Shown piece after piece: positions 25,290 to 32,956 of a stretch of 40,779 bases of DNA. Under the pieces are notes generated by a model, which ran no database searches, was not told the origin of the DNA, and saw nothing but the letters and a program-made list of their open reading frames with translations. The translations under genes and the position numbers were made by a program. Numbering within the stretch: position 1 is the stretch's first letter; every line of letters starts with the position of its first letter. Location of the stretch: contig NZ_SRUO01000017.1 of NCBI RefSeq assembly GCF_004791025.1, positions 1 through 40,779 on the forward strand. The letters run 5' to 3'. The DNA is from Mesorhizobium sp. M4B.F.Ca.ET.203.01.1.1 (lineage in GTDB: Bacteria; Pseudomonadota; Alphaproteobacteria; Rhizobiales; Rhizobiaceae).

Positions 25290-25425
25290 CCGTCCCGCTC
25301 CCGGACGATCGCCATCGCGGCAAGACGAAGATCGTGAGGCTCGACCCGCACGAGTTCATCCGTCGCCTTCTCCTGCGTACACTGTCCGACGGTTTGCATC
25401 GCATCCGCCGCGCGCGGGATGCCTT
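25290..25425 (+). pseudogene. IS91-family transposase fragment (first)
   Basis: The forward frame reads RGKTKIVRLDPHEFIRRLLLRTLSDGLHRIRRARDA. This matches the conserved IS91 Y2-transposase block around LxPxEFIRRFLLHVLPxGFHRIRHYG. Only about 45 residues remain. It abuts the IS110 remnant, and shared element B follows about 120 bp downstream. Confidence 0.65.
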
Positions 25426-25546
25426 GTTCGGTTTCAACATTCACTCGTGTTACTATTCTTGGCGTCGTGGTTAGCAAGCAATTCACCGCGGACCGAATGT
25501 GTGGCGGAGCAGGAATTATCCTTCATCGATCGCTGTGCCTTAGCTG

Positions 25547-25613
25547 CATCTCGCCGCCAGATGACGACGATATAAAAACTGCATTTGACGCAAGCCGCTA
25601 GGACGGTTGAATG
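25547..25613 (+). promoter_or_regulatory. shared element copy B: CATCT-N7-AGATG ... TTGAC, before the M24 gene
   Basis: CATCT at 25547-25551, AGATG at 25559-25563 (7-base spacer), then ATATAAAAACTGCAT and TTGAC at 25585-25589, with CCGCTAGGACGGTTGAATGTC following. This aligns with copies at 9649 and 30125 over more than 60 bp. The M24 gene starts about 100 bp downstream. Copies B and C are more alike than either is to A. Confidence 0.55.
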
Positions 25614-25715
25614 TCTGGCTGAACCAAAGCACGTTAAGCGACAGCTTCGAACATCGGTCTGAGGCGCACCCGATGCTTAAGCGACCCACAACATGGCAAA
25701 TCATTGAGGTGAGAT

Positions 25716-26891
25716 ATGGCGCCTATGTGCTCAGGTATTCCTCTGACGGGTGTGCCGTTCCCGAGATCCGAGTACGAGCGCAGACGGCTCAACGTGCTGG
25801 AGGCAGTGGCGAACGCCGGGCTAGACGCACTTGTAGTGACTGCCCATGGCCATCTTCGGTATCTCAGTGGATACGATGGCAGCGGTGGATACTTCGCACC
25901 GTTTCCTTTGATCATGGTGCCCGGTCGATCGCCAACATTTGTGGTACGACAGTATGACGAGCAAGCGGTTCGGTCGTATAGTTGTATTGAAGAGCTAGTT
26001 ACCTATACCCACCAGCAAGATTTGGGGAAAGTGTGTGCCGACGTCCTCCGTCGGTATGGCTTGCAACGCAAGAGGATCGGTTTTGAGCTGGGCTGCTGGA
26101 ACCTCGCACCGGCCGACCTCAGTGCGCTTCAGGCGCAGCTTCCCGATTTAAAGATCTCTGATGCGAGTCGGCTGGTTTCTTCGGTGGCGGCGGTGAAGGG
26201 CGAGCTAGAACTCGAGTGCATGCGAGAGGCAATGCGCATGACTGACCTGGCAGTGCGAACCTTCCAAAGCTCGCTACGGGAGGGTGTTACCGAACTGGAG
26301 ATGGCAGCGGCAATGGCGGCGGCCATCAGCGGAGCGGCCGCCAACACTGGCGGGGAAGTTGGACTTTCTCCCGGTACCATTTTGTTCGGGGAGCGGACGA
26401 AGTTGCCGCATGGTCCCCCGTCTCAGCATCCAATTAGTAATAACGAGCCGGCTTTTCTGGAAATCGGCGCATCAAAACACGGATATACCGTTGGGATGGT
26501 CCGGTGCGCTGTGCTTGGCCGACATCCTGAGGCTGAGTCTCTACACACCTTGGCCGAGGAAGTCATTGACGCCCTCGTTGCCGCGGTTAAGCCGGGCACT
26601 TCCGCGGCGGCAGTCGACGCTGCCGGCCGTCAGGTGCTGAAGCGATCTGGGAGAAAGGGAGTCTTTCGCCAACGAACCGGATACCAAACCGGCATCAACT
26701 GGACTGAACGCGGTGATCTGAGCTTGGAGCCGGGCGCGGAGGATATCCTGAAGTCTGGCATGACCTTGCACATGCCAAATATATTGTGCAGCGAAAACGG
26801 CTATTTATTCGGGGCTGGCGCTCACGTCCTAGTGACAGAGCGTGGTGCGGAACTACTGAGCCAAATACCACCCACGCTCTATCGCGCATAA
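25716..26891 (+). CDS. creatinase-like M24-family hydrolase (ectoine hydrolase EutD/DoeA type)
   Basis: 391 residues with the creatinase N-terminal domain (PFPRSEYERRRLNVLEAVANAGLDALVVT) and a pita-bread C-terminal domain. The five metal ligands of M24 aminopeptidases are absent: LEIGASKHGYTVGMVR replaces the Asp/Asp region, RTGYQTGIN the GTGH histidine, MTLHMPNIL the EPG glutamate, and GAGAHVLVTERG the last Glu. That is the pattern of creatinase and ectoine hydrolase, which use a histidine instead; His232 in LPHGPPSQ is the likely one. The RTGYxxG...LSLEPG block is closest in style to DoeA/EutD. With the next two genes it resembles part of the eut/doe ectoine-degradation set. The actual substrate is unproven. 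Confidence 0.82.
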   Translation: MAPMCSGIPLTGVPFPRSEYERRRLNVLEAVANAGLDALVVTAHGHLRYLSGYDGSGGYFAPFPLIMVPGRSPTFVVRQYDEQAVRSYSCIEELVTYTHQQDLGKVCADVLRRYGLQRKRIGFELGCWNLAPADLSALQAQLPDLKISDASRLVSSVAAVKGELELECMREAMRMTDLAVRTFQSSLREGVTELEMAAAMAAAISGAAANTGGEVGLSPGTILFGERTKLPHGPPSQHPISNNEPAFLEIGASKHGYTVGMVRCAVLGRHPEAESLHTLAEEVIDALVAAVKPGTSAAAVDAAGRQVLKRSGRKGVFRQRTGYQTGINWTERGDLSLEPGAEDILKSGMTLHMPNILCSENGYLFGAGAHVLVTERGAELLSQIPPTLYRA

Positions 26892-27023
26892 CAACTCGGA
26901 AAAGACGAAGGCTCCTATGACTGGGCGGAACAGGGCTGAGCGCGTGCCGTCGATTGCGAATTCGGTCAGCAGAGCGGCTGGTCCGGCACAAGGCCTGAAG
27001 CATCGTTTGAAGGACTTTAGTAC

Positions 27024-27704
27024 GTGGGATCGCTAACCCAACGCTCTCTGGGGATTCTAAGCCTTGAATATGGCCTCCTGCCTGGAGCTATTTCATCGAT
27101 GCCTGATCCCGGCTCCATATTGAATCCGGCTACCTACGAGTTTCCGATCATCACGGAGACTGTAGAGGGAGCTTGGGCGGATATCGTTATCCGCGGCGAT
27201 CCAGCCCTTGAGCCAGCCTGCATAGCAGCTGCCAAGAGCTTAGTTGAACGGGGTGCGATCGTAGTAAGCGCGGACTACGGCTTCTTTATCCGGCACCAGG
27301 GGGCGGTTGCTGTGGCGATCAAGGTCCATGTGGCGCTATCGAGCCTGCTCCTGGTGCCGACGCTGCTCCGGGAGTTGCCTGGCGCTGCTAAGCTCGCCGT
27401 TGTGACTGCCGACTCGACCAATTGCGGCGAAGATTGGGTCGACTATCCGGCCGATCTGGGGAGGGTGGTTATCGGCGGCATCGAAGGTGGCAAGTTGCTG
27501 CGAAACGAGTTGGTGCGGCCCCCAATCCCCACCGAAGTCGCGGATATCGAGAAAGAGGTTAGTGCCTGCATCTCTCGACTCCGTGCAGCGCATCCTGCGA
27601 TCGCTGCGATCTTGTTCGAATGCACGGCGTTCCCGGTGGTAACGCCGGCGATCACCGTAGCACAGGGCTGCCCATCTACGACATCACGGAACTATGTCGA
27701 CTGA
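27024..27704 (+). CDS. Asp/Glu racemase-family protein (EutA-like), C-terminus frameshifted
   Basis: 226 codons as read, from a GTG at 27024 with AAGGA upstream. The fold is that of aspartate/glutamate and hydantoin racemases and arylmalonate decarboxylase. The second catalytic-type cysteine is present (Cys200 in ILFECTAFP). The first is replaced: the usual TTSCGF segment reads SADYGFF, with Tyr85. Near 27660 the frame slips. The expected C-terminus GLPIYDITELCRLTLASVS is encoded in another frame (27665-27724), while the open frame ends in an unrelated 12-residue tail. EutA of ectoine clusters belongs to this superfamily and the neighbours fit. Either a genuine frameshift mutation or a one-base sequencing error. 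Confidence 0.75.
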   Translation: MGSLTQRSLGILSLEYGLLPGAISSMPDPGSILNPATYEFPIITETVEGAWADIVIRGDPALEPACIAAAKSLVERGAIVVSADYGFFIRHQGAVAVAIKVHVALSSLLLVPTLLRELPGAAKLAVVTADSTNCGEDWVDYPADLGRVVIGGIEGGKLLRNELVRPPIPTEVADIEKEVSACISRLRAAHPAIAAILFECTAFPVVTPAITVAQGCPSTTSRNYVD

Positions 27705-27755
27705 CGCTCGCGTCCGTCTCTTGAAAAATGCTCCAAAAAACCAACAGGCTGAACA

Positions 27756-28751
27756 ATGAGCGAAGCATCACATCTTACGTTTGATCTCGATACGCCTGGC
27801 GTGAGCAGGGGGCATCTCGTTGTGCCTGGAGGTGTCGACTGCGGAGAGCTTTCGCTCCCGGTCTTCAGTCTCAATAAAGGGCAGGGACCACGCCTTCTTG
27901 TCACCGGCGGAAATCACGGTAATGAACTGGAGGGGCCACTTGTCGCGCGACGGCTTATCGACTGGCTGCCAGAAGCGCAAACCTGTGGAAGGGTCATCGT
28001 CCTACCGGTGCTCAATCCATTGGCCGTGGAGGCATGGAGCCGCAATACTCCGCTCGACGGGTTGAATCTCAATCGCGTGTTTCCGGGCCGCGCCGACGGG
28101 TCAGTGACACAACGAATCGCGGATGCGGTTTCGCGCGTATTGTTGCCAATGGCCGACACTGTATTTGATTTGCACAGCTTCGGACCAACGTGGGATTTTC
28201 CACCGGCGGCCACGACGCACCCCATTGCCGATCTCGATCTTATGGCCAGGACGGTGAGAATGGCGGAAGCGTTTAAATTGCCCTTGTCATTGGTCTGGGA
28301 TTACAACGACACGGCTGGAATGTTCGATATCCTGGCCCAGGAGCAGGGCAAGGTTTTTGTGTGCGCTGAATTCGGCGGCGGCACGGTCGGCGCGGATAAT
28401 CTCGCCATCTACGAGGCTGGAGTACGCAACGCGCTCATCGCGCTCGGGTTGGTCGAGGGTAAAGCCAAGTATCCAACGTTCCGTCAACAGAAGTCCGGCC
28501 AAACGCTCGAAACGCATCCGTCCGACGAGTTGAAATCGCCTGCACCGGGCATCTTCGAACCTCGCTGCTCGGTGTTGGATGAAGTGAAGGAGGGAGATCT
28601 CATAGGCATCCTGCATCCGATGGATTCGCTGTCCGCTGAGTCCATTGACATCCGGGCGCCTGGAACATCCATCGTCTTCGCCATACGATCGGGCGCGCAT
28701 GTCGACGCCAACGAAGGAGTAGCGCTCGTGGCGCGATCGCTCAAACTCTGA
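27756..28751 (+). CDS. aspartoacylase/succinylglutamate desuccinylase-family deacylase (EutE/DoeB type)
   Basis: 331 residues, 31 bp after the intact-frame end of the racemase gene. It is a zinc-dependent M14-like amidohydrolase. His54 and Glu57 are in GGNHGNELEGP, the third ligand is His140 in FDLHS, substrate-binding Arg107 is in LNLNRVFPG, and the likely catalytic Glu205 is in CAEFGGG. The C-terminal beta domain (PAPGIFEPRCSVLDEVKEGDLIG) is typical of the DoeB/EutE subgroup, which removes the acetyl group from N-acetyl-2,4-diaminobutyrate after ectoine ring opening. With the M24 and racemase-like genes it forms a plausible three-gene catabolic unit. Other N-acyl amino acids are possible substrates. 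Confidence 0.86.
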   Translation: MSEASHLTFDLDTPGVSRGHLVVPGGVDCGELSLPVFSLNKGQGPRLLVTGGNHGNELEGPLVARRLIDWLPEAQTCGRVIVLPVLNPLAVEAWSRNTPLDGLNLNRVFPGRADGSVTQRIADAVSRVLLPMADTVFDLHSFGPTWDFPPAATTHPIADLDLMARTVRMAEAFKLPLSLVWDYNDTAGMFDILAQEQGKVFVCAEFGGGTVGADNLAIYEAGVRNALIALGLVEGKAKYPTFRQQKSGQTLETHPSDELKSPAPGIFEPRCSVLDEVKEGDLIGILHPMDSLSAESIDIRAPGTSIVFAIRSGAHVDANEGVALVARSLKL

Positions 28752-28807
28752 CAGTCGGATGCGCATCGAACTCCCGCTGGACCGCACCAGCAGGAAAAGG
28801 AGATAAG

Positions 28808-28888
28808 ATGCTGGTGCCTTCCAGAGTAATTAGCATCCCGTTGAAGAAGCCCAACTGTGCGCGCGACGAAGGCTGCTTCGTCGCGTAA
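28808..28888 (+). other. 26-residue ORF with strong ribosome binding site, possibly a truncated gene start
   Basis: AAAAGGAGA at 28796-28804 precedes an ATG at 28808 and a 26-residue frame (MLVPSRVISIPLKKPNCARD...) ending TAA. The good initiation signal directly after the deacylase gene suggests the start of a further operon gene that was cut by the IS91 insertion. The peptide itself is not recognised. Confidence 0.25.
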
Positions 28889-29061
28889 TGACCTCTCGAA
28901 GACGGCGTGCACTACACCCTGTGGCAATAATCGCCAGGACGCCGAGCCCGCTCGACCGCCTGACGCTGGAGGTGGCCGCCGCCCGCCTAAGCCCGGGCGA
29001 TGCGCACCGAGCTGGAGGTGGGCATGTCTGCTGTACCATGTCATTCGTCTCGTGTTGCCTA

Positions 29062-29960
29062 ATGGCGGCCATCTCGGCCGCGTCATGTCCGCGATCGAGC
29101 TCTGCCGGACTCCGGCGCTTGGCGGTCATCGAGGCCTGTGAGGACTGCGCACATCCCCGCGTCTGCTATAACTGCTGCCGGCTCCCAGTGTCAGAGCGCA
29201 ACGCGCGGACGGTGGCTCACCGGCCGTCGGCCGATCTGCTGCCGTTAGCGTACTTCCAAGTCGATTTACGGTGCCGACCGAAGTCGCCGATATTGCCTTT
29301 CAAAATAAGGCAGTGTCTATGCCATTCTGTGCGACGGCGTCGCCGCAGCGTTCAAGTTCCATCGTCGCCGAGCCGCTACCCCTCCTAAGCCCTTAGCTGG
29401 CGGCCACCCTTCTTCTTGCCCATCCATTCCTCTCCGGCCCGTTCCTGTGGCTGTTCCTCAGGCGGCCCATGCGACTGCGCTTCCCCGGCACGCTCGATGG
29501 ACTCGGTCAGGCTCACGCCTTGATGAGCGCGATTCCTCATGCTTCGTGACAAAGCTAGACCTTCTATACCAAGCCGCCGTTCGGCTCGCCCGAGCAGGTT
29601 CTCGTCTATACTCGGCCGTATACCCACGGGGTCGCCATCGCAACAGTCGCCTAGTCAGGCGCCGACGAGACAAGCGTAACCTTCCGCTGGCGGGATTATC
29701 ATCACAGCAACGCGCCCTGGTTGACGTCGCTCGATCCGAGCGAGTTCATCCGGTCGCGTCCGCTGCATTGCCCGCGACGGCTTCCACCGCATCCGCCACT
29801 ATGGCTTGTCTCGCCAATGGATGCCGCCGGACCAACTCGCAATCATCCGGTGACCCATGGTGGCGATCAAGCTTGCTCCGACCGCCGCAGCCGGCGAGAT
29901 CATCAGGCCGCTCACGCGCTTTGACCGCACCGTCTGTCCATCCTGTGCGGAATTCTGCGC
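29062..29960 (+). pseudogene. IS91-family transposase pseudogene (second)
   Basis: Most of an IS91 Y2 transposase can be followed across frames. Pieces in order: GRVMSAIELCRTPALGGH, then ACEDCAHPRVCYNCCR (zinc-finger region), ADLLPLAYFQV, EVADIAFQNKAV, FFLPIH, and TKPPFGSPEQVLVYTRPYTHGVAIA. These are followed by VTFRWRDYHH, LDPSEFIR and DGFHRIRHYGL, with CPSC...C near 29935. Repeated frameshifts, stops and an internal deletion (the segment between FQNKAV and FFLP) show that it is dead. The Tyr-bearing catalytic part is not recoverable. Confidence 0.75.
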
Positions 29961-30124
29961 ATCAATGCAATCCGACGGCGCAATGGGCACCGGGTAGTCA
30001 CGACCTCAGCGGAGATCTCATCAAGACAGGATGTCACGCAGCATCGATCGCAGCAGCGTCGCGGCATCAGCGTCGGACGCGATGACCCCCATATGATCAT
30101 CTTCCCCGTGACTACTCGGACAGC

Positions 30125-30191
30125 CATCTCGGTCCTAGATGACGCCGATATACAAACTGCATTTGACGGGAGGCGCTAGGCGATTGATTTT
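30125..30191 (+). promoter_or_regulatory. shared element copy C: CATCT-N7-AGATG ... TTGAC, before the M20 fossil and polyamine-type transporter
   Basis: CATCT at 30125-30129, AGATG at 30137-30141 (7-base spacer), ATATACAAACTGCAT, then TTGAC at 30163-30167 followed by GGCGCTAGGCGATTGAT. It is nearly identical to copy B from AGATGACG to CGCTAGG. The M20 remnant begins about 95 bp downstream, and the intact binding-protein gene starts at 30596. Confidence 0.55.
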
Positions 30192-30258
30192 GATGGAGGT
30201 GCTAAGCGCAAGCATACGGCGCGGAAATTGAGTTCACGCACCGACGGCTAGGAAATCC

Positions 30259-30532
30259 ATGGTGAACCACACGGAAGGGACTAATCTGGCGATAGCAGCG
30301 GCATGCGGTCGCGTTGGATTTAATTCCGTCAACGATAGGCCACGACCCAGCAGCATGGGGGTTGAGGAATTCGCTACATGCTTGAAGCGAAGCCTCGCTC
30401 TTATATTAACCTTGGCAATGGCCCGACATTTCATTGCACAACCCGGCGTATGACATCAACGACGAATCCCTGCCCGATAGCATCGGCTATTGGGTGAGCC
30501 TGGTTGAGACTACGCTGGCGGCCCGAGATTAA
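30259..30532 (+). pseudogene. C-terminal fossil of an M20-family amidohydrolase/deacylase
   Basis: Three pieces in successive frames reconstruct an M20D C-terminus. They are TEGTNLAIAAACGRVGFNSVNDRP with MGVEEFAT (30259 onward), EAKPRSYINLGNGPTFHC (about 30378-30431) and HNPAYDINDESLPDSIGYWV with SLVETTLAARD, stop TAA at 30530-30532. Hippurate hydrolase/N-acyl-amino-acid deacylase proteins end with just such MGxEDFA...LGNG...HNPxYDFNDE blocks. The N-terminal three quarters, with the metal site, are gone. It suggests the transporter downstream was once paired with an M20 deacylase. Confidence 0.7.
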
Positions 30533-30595
30533 GGTCGAAGTGCAAAACACTAAAGGAATCCTGCCCAGGGGCGGGACAATGAGGGAGAACAAAAA

Positions 30596-31696
30596 ATGGT
30601 GTCGATAAACCGCAGACGTTTCATCCACGGGGCATCCGCTATCGCAGCAGGTGCGATGTCTTACCAACCCCGCCGCGCCGCAGCCCAATCGGCGGGCGAA
30701 GTGATAGCCATGCTCAATGGTGGCGACTACGCAAAGGCCTGTATGGAAGCCTATGTAAGGCCATTCGAAGCCGAGACGGGAATCAAAGTGACCCCGATTA
30801 CCGATGAATTTTCTATGGCCAAATTTGAGCTAGAGGTGTCGAACAATAACGTTTCGGTTGATGTAGTTCCCATAGGCCCAGGCCTAACTTTGCAGGCTTC
30901 GCGAAAGGGCTACCTCGAAGAAATCGATTACTCCATCTATAAAAGAGACGAGTTGGACGCGATGCTAGACTTCGCCAAGTCTCCGCACAGTGTCGGGTCG
31001 ATCGTTTACGCATTATGCATGGTCTACAACATCGAGAAATTCCCAGCTAACAAACCGCGGCCGGCTACTTGGGCAGAGTTTTGGGATGTCGTGAAGTATC
31101 CCGGAGTTCGCACGTTGCCAACCGGAGAGTACGGAGAATACGGCCCTTGGGAAGAAGCTCTTCTGGCGGACGGTTTGCCTGCTGACGCCCTCTATCCTTT
31201 GGATATCGATCGAGCTTTCGCAAGCCTCGACAAGATCAAACCGCATATCCGCAAATGGTTCGCTACAGGGTCCGAGATCCAACAGATGCTGCACGATAAG
31301 GTTGTCGACTTGGCGGAGTCCTACGATGGCCGGGCCGTTGCATTGATCGACCAAGGCGCGCAGGTTGAGATCAATCGAAACCAGCAAAAGATGACCTGGG
31401 AAAGCTGGGCAATCCCCAAGGATAGCCCGAATCCCGAGAACGCACAGAGATTCATTGAATTCATAACCCGCGCTGACAGGCAGGCAGCCTTTGTACAGCT
31501 CATGCCATACGGCCCAACCAACCGAAATGCGTTCAAACTGTTACCAGAAGCTGTCGCACGTAAATTCGCTAGCCATCCCGATTACTCGGCGTCCACCATA
31601 ACAATGGACTCCAAGTGGTACAGTGAGGTGGGATCAGACGGCAAGACCAACAACGACAAAATTATCCAACGTTGGAACGAGTGGATTCTTCAGTGA
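30596..31696 (+). CDS. polyamine-type ABC importer substrate-binding protein (PotD-like)
   Basis: 366 residues; GAGGGAG lies about ten bases before the ATG. The N-terminus (VSINRRRFIHGASAIAAGAMS) looks like a twin-arginine signal followed by an AAA cleavage region near residue 31, so export may be by Tat or Sec. The mature part is a spermidine/putrescine or 2-aminoethylphosphonate-type binding protein, with FEAETGIKVTPITDEFSMAKFELEV, PATWAEFWDVVKYPG, WAIPKDSPNPENAQRFIEF and a C-terminal WYSEV...KIIQRWNEWI. It starts the importer unit completed by the ATPase and fused permease. Ligand uncertain. Confidence 0.9.
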   Translation: MVSINRRRFIHGASAIAAGAMSYQPRRAAAQSAGEVIAMLNGGDYAKACMEAYVRPFEAETGIKVTPITDEFSMAKFELEVSNNNVSVDVVPIGPGLTLQASRKGYLEEIDYSIYKRDELDAMLDFAKSPHSVGSIVYALCMVYNIEKFPANKPRPATWAEFWDVVKYPGVRTLPTGEYGEYGPWEEALLADGLPADALYPLDIDRAFASLDKIKPHIRKWFATGSEIQQMLHDKVVDLAESYDGRAVALIDQGAQVEINRNQQKMTWESWAIPKDSPNPENAQRFIEFITRADRQAAFVQLMPYGPTNRNAFKLLPEAVARKFASHPDYSASTITMDSKWYSEVGSDGKTNNDKIIQRWNEWILQ

Positions 31697-31851
31697 TCCC
31701 CGATCAGAGTATGTTGTGAAGGTGGCGAGGAACGAGTCCGTCGCCTTCCCACCTCTTAACTCTCGATGGAGCCGCTTCGTCCGGCGCTCTTCTTTGCGGT
31801 TGGGAGCTTGTTCGCTTAAAGCTACGTCCCGGCAGTATTAAAGGATCACTT

Positions 31852-32949
31852 GTGACCTTGCATGAAAACATTACCCGGCCATTTTCCGAAAATGAAGTTT
31901 CGGAGAAAAACACGGTTCCGGCGCAGATTGAGTTCCGCGGCGTCACTAAGATGTATGGGGCGGTCGCTGCGGTCAAGAACTTGTCACTTGCAGTCCGTCG
32001 CGGCGAGTTCTTGACTATTCTCGGTCCAAGCGGTTCGGGCAAGACCACAGTGCTGATGCTGCTCGCCGGGTTCGTAGCGCCTACAAAGGGAGACATCCTC
32101 ATTGCTGGTAAGTCGGTTGCTTCAGTGCCGTCTTACCGGCGCGACCAGGGCATCGTCTTCCAGAGCTATGCGCTGTTTCCGCACCTCACGGTGCGCCGCA
32201 ACCTCGAATTTCCGCTCGAAATGCGCGGCATGAAGGCCTCCGACCGGGCAGTACAGGTCGATCGAATGCTTGAGCGTGTCCACCTCAAAGAGTTCGGCGG
32301 CCGTGTGCCATCCCAACTGAGCGGTGGGCAACAACAGCGCGTGGCGCTTTCCCGAGCCCTGATCGCCGATCCGCCGCTTCTCCTGCTCGACGAGCCTTTG
32401 GGGGCCCTCGACCGCAACCTTCGCGAGCAGATGCAAGGCGAGATTAAAAGCCTGCACCGGGAGTTTGGCAAAACAACCATCTGCGTCACGCACGACCAGG
32501 AGGAGGCGCTCACGCTATCGGACCGAATCGTCGTCATGCGCGCCGGGGAAATCGAGCAGACCGATACACCGGAGGCTCTCTATGACCGGCCCGCGACACA
32601 ATTCGTGGCGAACTTTATGGGCGAGGCTAATGCCCTCGAGAATTGCGGGTTCAAAGTCGAATCCGATGCCGCGCCGCCCTTGGGCACTGTCGCGATGCTC
32701 CGGCCGGAGCGTATCTGCGTTGCCGCTCGGGGGGCTCAAAGGCGAGCCGACGCGGACCAAAGACAATTTGTCACTGGCGTTGTCGAAGACATGATTTATG
32801 CTGGCCCGTTGCGGAAATACCAAGTGCGCGCCGGGGACAGTGTGCTTATCGTTCGCGAGCACGTGGCTGCGGGCCAACAGATCTTCCGACCTGGCGATGA
32901 GGTACGCCTCGACTGGCTGCGGTCCGACGTTCGCTTTGTCACGGCGTGA
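31852..32949 (+). CDS. polyamine-type ABC importer ATP-binding protein (PotA-like)
   Basis: 365 residues from a GTG at 31852 with AAAGGATC upstream; no in-frame ATG lies before the conserved domain. Walker A is GPSGSGKTT, Q-loop IVFQSYALFPHLTV, signature LSGGQQQRVALSRALI, Walker B LLLLDEPLGALD, H-loop VTHDQEEAL. A C-terminal TOBE domain (MLRPERICVAARGA..., VEDMIYAGPLRKYQVRAGD) fits PotA/FbpC-type importers. An extended N-terminus of about 25 residues precedes the first strand. It is separated from the binding-protein gene by 155 bp and from the permease gene by 7 bp. Confidence 0.94.
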   Translation: MTLHENITRPFSENEVSEKNTVPAQIEFRGVTKMYGAVAAVKNLSLAVRRGEFLTILGPSGSGKTTVLMLLAGFVAPTKGDILIAGKSVASVPSYRRDQGIVFQSYALFPHLTVRRNLEFPLEMRGMKASDRAVQVDRMLERVHLKEFGGRVPSQLSGGQQQRVALSRALIADPPLLLLDEPLGALDRNLREQMQGEIKSLHREFGKTTICVTHDQEEALTLSDRIVVMRAGEIEQTDTPEALYDRPATQFVANFMGEANALENCGFKVESDAAPPLGTVAMLRPERICVAARGAQRRADADQRQFVTGVVEDMIYAGPLRKYQVRAGDSVLIVREHVAAGQQIFRPGDEVRLDWLRSDVRFVTA

Positions 32950-32956
32950 GGTTCTG

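Noticed and set aside
25716..26891. M24 protein as a metal-dependent Xaa-Pro aminopeptidase
   Set aside because: All five positions of the dimetal ligands are substituted, so a creatinase/ectoine-hydrolase type is more likely.
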